The position numbers were made by a program, and so were the translations under genes. The notes under the pieces were generated by a model. It worked only from the letters and a program-made list of their open reading frames with translations. It made no database searches and was not told the DNA's origin. From Blastopirellula sp. (GTDB lineage: Bacteria > Planctomycetota > Planctomycetia > Pirellulales > Pirellulaceae): a stretch of 49,818 nucleotides of DNA. Below, piece after piece: positions 17,474 to 25,475 of the stretch. The first letter of the stretch is position 1. Each line of letters starts with the position of its first letter. The DNA lies in contig NVWB01000026.1 in assembly GCA_002733575.1 (NCBI GenBank), positions 1 through 49,818 on the forward strand, read 5' to 3'.

Positions 17474-18799
17474 GTGAAGTGGCTACCCAAAATTCGGTTC
17501 AGCATGCGTACCCTATTTGTTTTAGTGACGCTACTTTGTGTTCTACTGGTGCCGCTAAGTGCGAAGCTTTATCAAGCCCGGCAGCAGAAGTTGGCGGTGG
17601 AGTGGGTTTTGGCGAATGGGGGCATTTTAACTTATGTCTACAAAAGTGATGAGTATGGAAATTACTCTAGAACAAAAGAACCAACTGATAAACAATGGCT
17701 AAGAAGCATTCTCGGTAATGATTTTTTTGATTCAATTGAATTCGTTAAGTTGAAAGGGACTGTTAAAGATGGTCTTTCTCCATTGGCTCATATAAAACAA
17801 CTAAAGATTCTCTATCTAACTAATATTGAAGAAACAGACCTAAGCACATTGCCTCAACTTCAGGACGTGGAAACAATCCGCTTATCAGGCAAAGTGCATA
17901 CTGATATTTCTCCTTTGATAAAACACCCAAAGTTGGCGGAACTTTATCTCGCAGAATCAACTTCGGTAACGGATATTTCACCCTTGTCTCAACTTTCATC
18001 TTTAAAACGGCTTCATTTGAATGAATCTCAAATACCTAGTGCTGTCTCTTTAACAAATCTTGAGAGCTTAGAATCGATATCAGTTAGCGTGAAGACACGG
18101 GAAAACCTTCTGAACATAAAAAAACTAACCTGCCCACTTAATTTGATAGTTTATGAAAAGTCCATAAATGACCTTACACCACTTGCAGAAGTTTCATCAA
18201 TCATAACTCTTCAGATCAATTGGACTCATCTAGATGAATTGCCGTCTTTCGCACACATGAAGGATTTGTCTGATCTGAAAATTCTGTCGTCTCAAGAGAT
18301 CACGAAAATTCCGCCACTTCCTAACACACCAAGCCTGAACGAATTTATCCTTACCTACTCGAAAGTTGAAGATCTTCAGCCTTTGATAAATCAGACGGAA
18401 CTGAAATCTCTTTACCTAATTGAAAATCAAATTAGTGATCTATCAGTGTTGGCGAATTTTACTGAGCTTACCTATTTAGATTTAACAGAACCGAACGTCA
18501 CAGATATTTCACCTTTAGCCAAGTTAGAGCAACTTGAAGAATTACGAATGATAGCTAGTAAAGTAACGGATTTAAAACCGTTATTGAACCTTAAGGGCAT
18601 AAAGAAACTTGCCCTTACATCGTCCAAAGGAACTGATTTTTCTCCTTTATATCAGTTGTCCACTCTGAAACATTTATCTTTTTGTGACATGACTATTTCA
18701 AAAGAAGAGCTCAACAAACTTCAAATGGCATTACCCAATTGTAAAATTCTTGCATCAAATACTAACGGCTTTGAAAGAAGCTACCATTTCAGATTCTAA
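17474..18799 (+). CDS. Membrane-anchored leucine-rich-repeat protein 3
   Basis: A 441-residue third paralogue with anchor IRFSMRTLFVLVTLLCVLLV and about 13 LRRs, closer in layout to copy 1 (both have the TDKxWLRSxLGNDFFD segment after the anchor). A GTG at 17474 is taken as the start because it aligns with copy 1; the frame is open back to 17378, overlapping copy 2. The stretch just before each start, from TACCGGAAAAAT, is repeated in all three genes, so the unit duplicated included its 5' flank. It converges on the aldehyde dehydrogenase gene with a 49-base gap. Confidence 0.82.
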   Translation: MKWLPKIRFSMRTLFVLVTLLCVLLVPLSAKLYQARQQKLAVEWVLANGGILTYVYKSDEYGNYSRTKEPTDKQWLRSILGNDFFDSIEFVKLKGTVKDGLSPLAHIKQLKILYLTNIEETDLSTLPQLQDVETIRLSGKVHTDISPLIKHPKLAELYLAESTSVTDISPLSQLSSLKRLHLNESQIPSAVSLTNLESLESISVSVKTRENLLNIKKLTCPLNLIVYEKSINDLTPLAEVSSIITLQINWTHLDELPSFAHMKDLSDLKILSSQEITKIPPLPNTPSLNEFILTYSKVEDLQPLINQTELKSLYLIENQISDLSVLANFTELTYLDLTEPNVTDISPLAKLEQLEELRMIASKVTDLKPLLNLKGIKKLALTSSKGTDFSPLYQLSTLKHLSFCDMTISKEELNKLQMALPNCKILASNTNGFERSYHFRF

Positions 18800-18848
18800 G
18801 GTTGCATTCCACCTAAAATACCACCTCAATAAACTGATTCAACCACCC

Positions 18849-20423
18849 TTAACAAACATCCCCCTGCTTCAAAACTCCATCAACATTTCGCCACATGGTC
18901 GCGTTCGGAGACTTATCTTGCAGTTCCGCCGGCAGGCGATGGGTGCGGACATCGTCGTAGCATTGGAGCATCGAGAAGCGGTGGAGTGATGCGGGGATTC
19001 CGACTGCGGTGTAGCCAGGGTGTCCGGTGGCTGGGAAAGGGCCGCCGTGGTTCATAGCGGGGCTGACGGCTACGCCAGTGGGCATCTTGTCATTCAGTAA
19101 ACGACCCACTTTTTGACGTAGAGTGGGTGCCAGTGCATCGTAGGTCGCATCGTCGCTGCCTTGGGTGTCGGAATAAATACAGCCAGTTAGGTTGCCTTCA
19201 AGCGAATGAAGGATGGCCCAGGCCTGATGTTGATCATCGGCGATTACCAACAGCGAGCTATTGCCAAACGCTTCAGTTTGAAACACTTCCGCATCGGTCA
19301 GGTAATGGGTGCCTGAAACTTTGAGCAGTGTGTTGCCGTGACTGTAGCCTGTGCCATCTCCGGGGCTGCCGCCTGTCAGTTGTTTGGCACCGGCATCGAT
19401 TAAGGTTAGGATGCTGGTGGCCAGTCCTTTTTCAGTCGTTCTAGAAAGCAGAGTCCCTACCGGGGCTTCTTTGAATTTTGTTGTAAGCGAATTGACAAAT
19501 CCCTCGGTTGACTCATCGTTGATCAAGATGACCATGCCGGGGTTGGTGCAAAACTGCCCTGTGCCCATCAGGCAACTGCCCGAGAAATCGGCTGCAATTT
19601 CTTCGCCACGTTCTTTGAGTGCGCCGGGTAGAATCACCACAGGATTCACGCTCGAAAGTTCCAAGTAAATCGGTTTGCCAACTTTGTCGGCCGCTTCTTT
19701 AAGAACCAATCCAGCGTTACGACTGCCTGTGTATCCTGTGGCACCAGTGCGAGGATCAGAAACCAAACGAGCTCCATCGGAGTGATTGGTGCGATAGATC
19801 AACTGCACAGTAGCGGCAGGCAGACCTGTTTCGTTGACCGCTTGTTGTGCCAATTTGGCGAACTCGCGCGTGGTGCCTGGGTGCGAACTATTGGCCTTGG
19901 CGATCACCGGATTTCCGGCGGCGATGGCAGCGGCAAAGTCTCCGCCAGAAGCACTGCCGAAGGCGAACGGAAAGTTGTTCGGCCCAAACACACAAACCGG
20001 GCCAATGGCTGAGAAGTAAGATCGAATGCCGGTTGCGGTATCAATCACGATCGATTTCCAAGAGCCATCTTCTGCCGCATCGGCCGCTTGACGCAATTGG
20101 CCGGTGGTGCGCGGAAGCTCTCCATCAAGCAAGCGTGGCGAAAGAGGCAATGCGGTCTCGGCATGCGCCAGTTCACAGAGGGCCTGTTTGTTTTCTTCAA
20201 TCAGATCCGCATACCGCCGCAGGAACTCGGCGATCTTTGAGCTGGGCAGTTTTTGTAATGCCTCGAATGCAGAACTTGCGGCATCTAACGCGGCATCACA
20301 GTCATTCCAACTGCTAAACGGAAACTGATCAGGCAACGCCTCTTTGGTGGCCGGGTTATCTGCGTGAAACGAACCGGCTGATTCAGCGTCTTGCCACTGA
20401 CCATTGATGAGCACTTGTTGCAT
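18849..20423 (-). CDS. Alpha-ketoglutaric semialdehyde dehydrogenase (2,5-dioxovalerate dehydrogenase)
   Basis: A 524-residue aldehyde dehydrogenase of the KGSADH type, which oxidises 2,5-dioxopentanoate to 2-oxoglutarate with NAD(P), the last step of pentose, glucarate or hydroxyproline breakdown. Visible: GPNNFPFAFGSASGGDFAAA in the cofactor region, general base Glu in YLELSSVNP, and catalytic Cys in GTGQFCTNPG. The C-terminal NHGGPFPATGHPGYTAVG is typical of the subfamily. The ATG at 20423 starts the known MQQVLINGQW-type N-terminus. No other gene of the pathway is adjacent, so the substrate source is unknown. Confidence 0.9.
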   Translation of the reverse strand: MQQVLINGQWQDAESAGSFHADNPATKEALPDQFPFSSWNDCDAALDAASSAFEALQKLPSSKIAEFLRRYADLIEENKQALCELAHAETALPLSPRLLDGELPRTTGQLRQAADAAEDGSWKSIVIDTATGIRSYFSAIGPVCVFGPNNFPFAFGSASGGDFAAAIAAGNPVIAKANSSHPGTTREFAKLAQQAVNETGLPAATVQLIYRTNHSDGARLVSDPRTGATGYTGSRNAGLVLKEAADKVGKPIYLELSSVNPVVILPGALKERGEEIAADFSGSCLMGTGQFCTNPGMVILINDESTEGFVNSLTTKFKEAPVGTLLSRTTEKGLATSILTLIDAGAKQLTGGSPGDGTGYSHGNTLLKVSGTHYLTDAEVFQTEAFGNSSLLVIADDQHQAWAILHSLEGNLTGCIYSDTQGSDDATYDALAPTLRQKVGRLLNDKMPTGVAVSPAMNHGGPFPATGHPGYTAVGIPASLHRFSMLQCYDDVRTHRLPAELQDKSPNATMWRNVDGVLKQGDVC

Positions 20424-21038
20424 GGGATTAGCATCTTCTATGAAAAGGTGTTGTACGAACTGTCGGAATAGCCATTAATTCAAGTGGCATTTAGAAGGCG
20501 TTGTGGCTGCCACTTGATATTAACTTGTTATACACAATGTACTTAATGACGTTTCAATTTAAAATAGTACCCAGGCAAAACTATGCCCGGTTCTGACCTA
20601 TTTTATTGCCTTTAATCCGTGAAATAGTCTTGCAGGATAGATGGTCTATAAAAAATCGTGATCCAATTCGATGAAATTGATCACCCAACACTCTTCGCGG
20701 CTTCGCGTGAGGCATCTTTTTTGTACTTCAAAAGCCTTGTAGGGTGGCTGCCTTTTTAGGCCAGCCGCCTGTTTATCGATTCTATTTCTTTATCGAGAGA
20801 TAATCTAAAACCAGGCATCAAACAATTCGTTGGAAATTAATGAACCAGGTTTTTGGGAATGAAAGCAAGATGATTTCCCAGTGACAACTTTTTCACAAAA
20901 CAACGTCCACAAACAGGCGGCTGGCCAAAAATGCGGCCACCCTACGAGCCTAGATGAGCGAGGATGGAGTACGAAGGCGGTAGTGTAATGAACTACAGAC
21001 GAATGGAGCAAGATTCCTGTTACCGGAAATATGCCGCA
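20424..21038. other. Intergenic region holding a long imperfect inverted repeat
   Basis: A 615-base region without a gene I can support, between KGSADH and lpxA, both transcribed leftwards. It carries the inverted repeat described separately and an AT-rich stretch near 20,510-20,570. ORFs of 60-70 residues here have no coding signals. Confidence 0.5.
20739..20945. repeat. Inverted repeat, possible MITE or REP-type element
   Basis: Left arm 20739-20774 begins GTAGGGTGGCTGCC and ends CAGCCGCCTGTTT; right arm 20911-20945 is its reverse complement with one gap and about three mismatches. The arms are about 36 bases and enclose 136 bases with no ORF. Elements with ends starting GTAGGGTGG are often dispersed in bacterial genomes; that this is one is inference. 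Confidence 0.6.
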
Positions 21039-21911
21039 TTAACCCGCTTTGCGATCGGTGTTGTCTTCCACAGTCTCTTCTTCCGCATGGACGCGAAGTT
21101 TGACCGGTTTTTCGATAGTAGCGGCACGCCCTTTTTGTCGGGCTTGTACAAATCCTCGTTCGCTTTGAGAGAGAAAATCGTGGAAGTGTGCGGCAGGCCC
21201 ATCGGGGAACTCGGTTCTTGCCTTGGCGACGGCTTCGCCACCTGGGAGATCAGAGCGAAACAACAAACGATAGGCATCTTTTAATTTGCGAATTTGATGT
21301 CGATCAAACCCGTTGCGACGCAATCCAATCAGATTCAAGCCAACAACCAACGAAGTGCGACCATCGACGGTTACATAAGGGGCCACGTCTTGAACGATAC
21401 GAGCAAGCCCACCGACCATGGCAAAGCGGCCAACGCGACAAAATTGATGCACGACCACTGCACCGGAGATATACGCACGATCTTCTACCAAGACATGTCC
21501 ACCAATCAAAACATTGTTGGTGATAATGGTATTGTTGCCGATCACCGAGTCGTGACCGATATGCGATTGCACCATCAGCATATTGTCATTGCCGATGATT
21601 GTTTTGTGACCCTTTTCGAGGGCATGATGTACGGTGACATATTCTCGGAATTGATTTCCCGACCCAATTTCTAGCAGGCCTTGTTCAGCCGGGGCATTCA
21701 GATGCTGGGGCTCTCCGCCTAATACGGCGTGGTCAAACACATGATTGTCTTCACCCAGCGACGTGCCTGATTTGATACAGACATGCGATTCCAACCGGGT
21801 ACGGTCTCCGATATGTGTATTGGCTTCAATGACACAGAAAGGACCAATTTGAACATCAGCGCCGATTACTGCGCCGGAGTCTATGACGGCGGTTGGATGA
21901 ATGTCTACCAC
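21039..21911 (-). CDS. lpxA: Acyl-ACP-UDP-N-acetylglucosamine O-acyltransferase (LpxA)
   Basis: A 290-residue left-handed beta-helix acyltransferase, first enzyme of lipid A synthesis. The N-terminal hexapeptide repeats are clear (IDSGAVIGADVQIGPFCVI), and the block QSHIGHDSVIGNNTIITNN holds the catalytic His equivalent to His125 of E. coli. GGLARIVQDVAPYVTVDG and the helical C-terminus are also typical. It is slightly longer than usual (about 260) owing to an acidic tail. Its presence supports an LPS-bearing outer membrane. No other lpx gene lies beside it. Confidence 0.93.
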   Translation of the reverse strand: MVDIHPTAVIDSGAVIGADVQIGPFCVIEANTHIGDRTRLESHVCIKSGTSLGEDNHVFDHAVLGGEPQHLNAPAEQGLLEIGSGNQFREYVTVHHALEKGHKTIIGNDNMLMVQSHIGHDSVIGNNTIITNNVLIGGHVLVEDRAYISGAVVVHQFCRVGRFAMVGGLARIVQDVAPYVTVDGRTSLVVGLNLIGLRRNGFDRHQIRKLKDAYRLLFRSDLPGGEAVAKARTEFPDGPAAHFHDFLSQSERGFVQARQKGRAATIEKPVKLRVHAEEETVEDNTDRKAG

Positions 21912-22153
21912 AGCAAATCCTTTTGCTGACAGGAGTTAGGGGACAGCTCTGGTAACTTTACAATGCTTGAGACGACCATCCTTGGAAGAACTCAGCAGGC
22001 CAGAGTTTGTCGATTAATGGCTAATCATTATTATCGGAAGAATCGGGAGGGAAATCCATCGATTCAGCCTGTACGCCATAATCTGCCACGTTTTAACATG
22101 CTTCGCCCAGCTAGCAGAAGCCCAATCTTCAAAAAAGTTGTCTATCGTAGTTG

Positions 22154-22801
22154 TTAAGAAGCTGCGATTCCAACCAGCATTAAGCAGCCAAACAATAATA
22201 GTGGCAGTCCGTTCAGAATGATTCCTATGATCCCATACATTTTTTGTTCGGTTGCTATCACAGTACCAATAATGCCCAGGATTAAACCAATGATGCTGAG
22301 AAAAGATGCACCACAAAATCCAAGTCCAACAGTTATCGCTTCTGCCTCAGAGAGATCTCCTTCCCCACCATTTGGAGCGACAATTATGAGTGTATAAACA
22401 AAAAACCCACCCATGATTAATAGTGATAGCACGCCAATTGCTAGCGAAACTTTCGCTAGGTTGCTTCCAGCCGAGCTACCGGAAGAACTCGATCTTCTAC
22501 GTGTGGAACTAGCACTAGGCGAAGCGTAAGGCGAATCGGCGGAATAGGGAGACGGCGACGTGTAAGGTGAGTCAGGAGTGCTAGTAGAGCTGCTGGTAGT
22601 CGAGGCAAAGGGCGATTGATCGTCTGCCGCTGACTCGGTGTGAAAAAGCGTTCTCAGTTCATGCACTTCGCCCGCTTGCAGCCAATCGGCCATTCCATCA
22701 GTCCAGACATACGTCGACTCTGTCACAGGTTGTTGTTTGAGCTGATCGAGCTTGTAAGGGCCTTTGTTTTCTCCTCCAATTCGAATATAGAAGCGGCTCA
22801 T
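22154..22801 (-). CDS. GYF_2-domain membrane protein
   Basis: A 215-residue protein. The N-terminal 60 residues form a GYF_2-type domain (RIGGENKGPYKLDQLKQQ, then VWTDGMADWLQAG). A Ser/Pro-rich linker (SPYTSPSPYSADSPYASP and similar) follows, then three hydrophobic helices at the C-terminus (LAIGVLSLLIMGGFFVY; LGFCGASFLSIIGLILG; GIIGIILNGLPLLLFG). GYF-like domains bind proline-rich peptides, so it may tether a partner at the inner membrane. An ATG at 22801 is the domain start. About 240 bases without a gene separate it from lpxA. Confidence 0.75.
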   Translation of the reverse strand: MSRFYIRIGGENKGPYKLDQLKQQPVTESTYVWTDGMADWLQAGEVHELRTLFHTESAADDQSPFASTTSSSTSTPDSPYTSPSPYSADSPYASPSASSTRRRSSSSGSSAGSNLAKVSLAIGVLSLLIMGGFFVYTLIIVAPNGGEGDLSEAEAITVGLGFCGASFLSIIGLILGIIGTVIATEQKMYGIIGIILNGLPLLLFGCLMLVGIAAS

Positions 22802-23023
22802 GGCAATTTTCTTGGTTCTAAATAAGAAAAATAAATGGGAATTAAGATGAGATAATTGAACTTTAGCCTGTAATCGACTGCATCGCAACTGCTTTTAGCC
22901 TAATCAATTTAGTTGAAACATGTAGAGTGCAGCCTGTAAATTCTTGGGCAATTCTCTATAATTCAACAAGAATACGATTCAAATACCCTCTCCCCCATGC
23001 TGTCTTAACCCCCAAATAGATCA

Positions 23024-23365
23024 ATGTCGGAAATTACCCAAATCTACAACGAAGCAGATAAACTCAAAGATGCCGGTCAATTAGATGAAGCGGTTGCCAA
23101 ATTCAAAGAAGCACTCGCAATCGATGAGAACAATGTTTTGACCCACCTAGCCTTGTCGGTCTGCTACGGAAAGTTAGCCCAGCATGCCCTTTCCGTGGAA
23201 CATGCCGAAAAAGCGTGTGAACTTGAACCGACCGATCCGTTCAACTTCACCGCACTCAGCGTCACCTATCAACGAGCTTTTGAAGGCACACGCGACGAGA
23301 TCTACATCCAAAAAGCGGAAGAAGCAAAATACCGCGGCGAAGTGGCCCGAGGCGGAGCTCAATAG
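23024..23365 (+). CDS. Small TPR-repeat protein
   Basis: A 113-residue soluble protein made almost wholly of about three TPR units (DAGQLDEAVAKFKEALAIDE, then THLALSVCYGKLAQHALSVE, then PFNFTALSVTYQRA). It has no signal peptide and should act as a cytoplasmic protein-binding adaptor. Partner unknown. It converges with the sialidase gene. Confidence 0.75.
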   Translation: MSEITQIYNEADKLKDAGQLDEAVAKFKEALAIDENNVLTHLALSVCYGKLAQHALSVEHAEKACELEPTDPFNFTALSVTYQRAFEGTRDEIYIQKAEEAKYRGEVARGGAQ

Positions 23366-23377
23366 AGCATCGCCCAG

Positions 23378-23418
23378 TTGCCAGGAAAGAATGACCTACT
23401 CGGTTTCTTTCTTGGCAA
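23378..23418. terminator. Bidirectional terminator between convergent genes
   Basis: TTGCCAGGAAAGAA and TTTCTTTCTTGGCAA form a stem of about 14 bp with one mismatch and a 12-base loop. It lies after the TPR gene stop and overlaps the last codons of the sialidase gene. Confidence 0.6.
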
Positions 23419-24580
23419 TAATTTGATCGAGTTCGTCTAAGTGCAAACGCACGCTAAGAATGTACGGCTTTTCGCCCAGGTCCCAGTGTCCGTAAGTGGT
23501 GGTTACAAACGTGCCATCAGGCAACACTTCGACACCAGGGTACGCGCAGTCCCAGCCATTTGTGTTGTCTTTCAAGCGAATGTGATATTGGCCTTCGTCG
23601 CCTGATACCAAATCTTCATAGGTTCCAACCCAGGCCACCCAATCGCCTTCGGTGGGGGCTTTGAAGCCGCTCGGTGAGCGACTGCGAAACGAAATCAACA
23701 GACGTCCATCTGGTGCGTATTTGCCGGTGTGCCGATCTCCGTTCAACGATCCAGGCAAGTCACGCGGCTCGGTCCAGGTCTTGCCTTCATCGTTCGAGAA
23801 AATAATCTGAGAGTTATGTCGGCGACTGTTTTCACGTAACAACACGGCCAACTGTTTTCCATCCGGCGAACGAATAATGCCCGGCTCGCAAATATGGTAG
23901 TCACTCGATTTATGAACGGCAGTCGGGTCGTTCCACGTGAGCCCACCATCGGTTGACAAGGTTTGGTACAACGTAAATGCACGAGGGCTTTCTTGTTTCG
24001 AGTCCTTGCGAAAGAAACGCCCATCGTCGTGGAACATGGCGATGTAGTGACCGGGGCCTGTGTGTAAATCGGTAACACAGCCCATGGTAACAATGCCGCC
24101 CCAATTGCCAACAGGTTTTAACTCACTCCAAGTCTGCCCATCATCTTCGGTCACAGACATGCGAGTGGGATAGAGACCTGAGAACATGATAATCCGCTTC
24201 TTACCTTGTGCGTCAATCACTCGATGCAAAGTGGGCACTTCTCGGGAAGTGAGCCAACTTGCAGGCGTCGGCAGTCGCTTGCTCCAAGTCCGGCCAGCAT
24301 CGTTGCTTCGCTTGTAGACAATTCCCCCTTTGCCATGTCCTTTGGGATAAACACACAACATGGTTTTATTGTCTTCAAGCAACACTGTGGTTGGATGACC
24401 CAAGTATTGCCCCTGCTCTCGATCAATAATTACCTGGCGATCTAATTGATCACTCAAATCAATATAAGGAATAGTGAACTTGGGAGATCGAGCGGTATCT
24501 TCCGCAGTGCAAACTGAACTATTCACCCAACAGGAAACAACAACGAAGCAAATACCAAGCAGACGATTCTTAACGAACAT
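23396..24580 (-). CDS. Secreted exo-sialidase-like (BNR repeat) protein
   Basis: A 394-residue protein with a signal peptide (LLGICFVVVSCWVNSSVCTAE) and a six-bladed propeller marked by four Asp boxes: SNDAGRTW, TEDDGQTW, STDGGLTW and SNDEGKTW. The first Arg of sialidases could be in the blade near GHPTTVLLEDNKT, but it cannot be assigned. The family includes sialidases and other glycoside hydrolases acting on secreted glycans, so sialic acid is not proven. It is transcribed divergently from the GntR regulator at 24,750. Confidence 0.75.
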   Translation of the reverse strand: MFVKNRLLGICFVVVSCWVNSSVCTAEDTARSPKFTIPYIDLSDQLDRQVIIDREQGQYLGHPTTVLLEDNKTMLCVYPKGHGKGGIVYKRSNDAGRTWSKRLPTPASWLTSREVPTLHRVIDAQGKKRIIMFSGLYPTRMSVTEDDGQTWSELKPVGNWGGIVTMGCVTDLHTGPGHYIAMFHDDGRFFRKDSKQESPRAFTLYQTLSTDGGLTWNDPTAVHKSSDYHICEPGIIRSPDGKQLAVLLRENSRRHNSQIIFSNDEGKTWTEPRDLPGSLNGDRHTGKYAPDGRLLISFRSRSPSGFKAPTEGDWVAWVGTYEDLVSGDEGQYHIRLKDNTNGWDCAYPGVEVLPDGTFVTTTYGHWDLGEKPYILSVRLHLDELDQIIAKKETE

Positions 24581-24673
24581 AAGGCGATTCCGTGATTATG
24601 AGGATCAAGGCGGGAAGGATCTTGGATTGAGCTTGGGGAAGATTAAAATCGAAATACCCAAGAGCGTTATTTT

Positions 24674-24685
24674 ATGTTATAACAT
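24674..24685. promoter_or_regulatory. Perfect palindrome, candidate GntR operator
   Basis: ATGTTATAACAT, a 12-base perfect palindrome, in the 169-base gap between the divergent sialidase and GntR genes. Regulators of the FCD type bind short palindromes of this sort. No binding data. Confidence 0.45.
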
Positions 24686-24749
24686 GCTGGTCTAGTGTGT
24701 CAAATATTTTCGCAATAAATCTAGACTCTCGTATTAAGGATGCCTGACG

Positions 24750-25451
24750 TTGTTGAAAGAAAATCAAGCCGAAAAATCGTATCGAGCCATTCACGACATG
24801 CTGGCCCGTGGCGAACTGGAACCAGGCGAACGCTTAGTGAACCGCACCCTGGCCGAGAGAATTGGGGTCAGCGTCATTCCGGTGCGCGAAGCCCTGCATC
24901 GTTTGGCGACCGAAGGTTTGATCGAACACACCCCAGGTGCCGGAGCAACTGTCCGCGAACCGAACCGGCAAGATCTGGAAGAACTGTACATACTGCGTGA
25001 TGCCAATGAAAGTTGCGCCGCCGGCGAAGCGGCCAAGTACATCACCGATATTCAACTGGAAGAACTCGAAGCCATTTTACAGCACATGATTAAGTTGGCC
25101 GATCAAGTCGAAGCAACCGCCAAGCAGAAGGCCACCAAAAGCATCTTCGACAGTTGGCTTGATGACGAATCACAATACCACGAAATCATCGTCGAAGCCT
25201 CACGCAATCGGCTACTAGCAAAAGTGATTCGAGAATACCGGGCCATCGATCGAATCTTCGAAGCCCAACGCATGAGCCCCGATATCCTCACAATAGAAGT
25301 CGCCCGCCGGACCTGCACCGACCGCCAACAATTCCTCCAAGCACTCGGCAACCGCGATAGCGAATTGGCCCGGAAGCTAATGAGCGAACAAATCCAAAAA
25401 GGCCGCAAAACGGTTCTTGGTTTTTTTAGTAAACGGCGGAGAGAAGGGTAG
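24750..25451 (+). CDS. GntR family regulator with FCD ligand domain
   Basis: A 233-residue transcription regulator. The N-terminal winged helix is GntR type (NRTLAERIGVSVIPVREALHRLATEGLIEHTPGAG) split here as LAERIGVSVIPVREALHRL and EGLIEHTPGAG. The C-terminal half is an all-helical FCD domain (LEELYILRDANESCAAGEA...; ESQYHEIIVEASRNRLL) that usually binds a carboxylate metabolite. The start is a TTG at 24750 with AGGA nine bases upstream; an ATG at 24740 is in another frame and gives only 86 residues. It probably controls itself and the divergent sialidase gene. Confidence 0.82.
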   Translation: MLKENQAEKSYRAIHDMLARGELEPGERLVNRTLAERIGVSVIPVREALHRLATEGLIEHTPGAGATVREPNRQDLEELYILRDANESCAAGEAAKYITDIQLEELEAILQHMIKLADQVEATAKQKATKSIFDSWLDDESQYHEIIVEASRNRLLAKVIREYRAIDRIFEAQRMSPDILTIEVARRTCTDRQQFLQALGNRDSELARKLMSEQIQKGRKTVLGFFSKRRREG

Positions 25452-25475
25452 AGCTAGACTCGATCTTCTAGTCAA

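Noticed and set aside
20964..21284. 106-residue plus-strand ORF
   Set aside because: It lies opposite the 3' end of lpxA and shows no coding features of its own.
24740..25000. 86-residue ORF starting with ATG over the GntR gene
   Set aside because: It is out of frame with the HTH and FCD motifs and has no domain; the TTG start at 24750 gives the full regulator.
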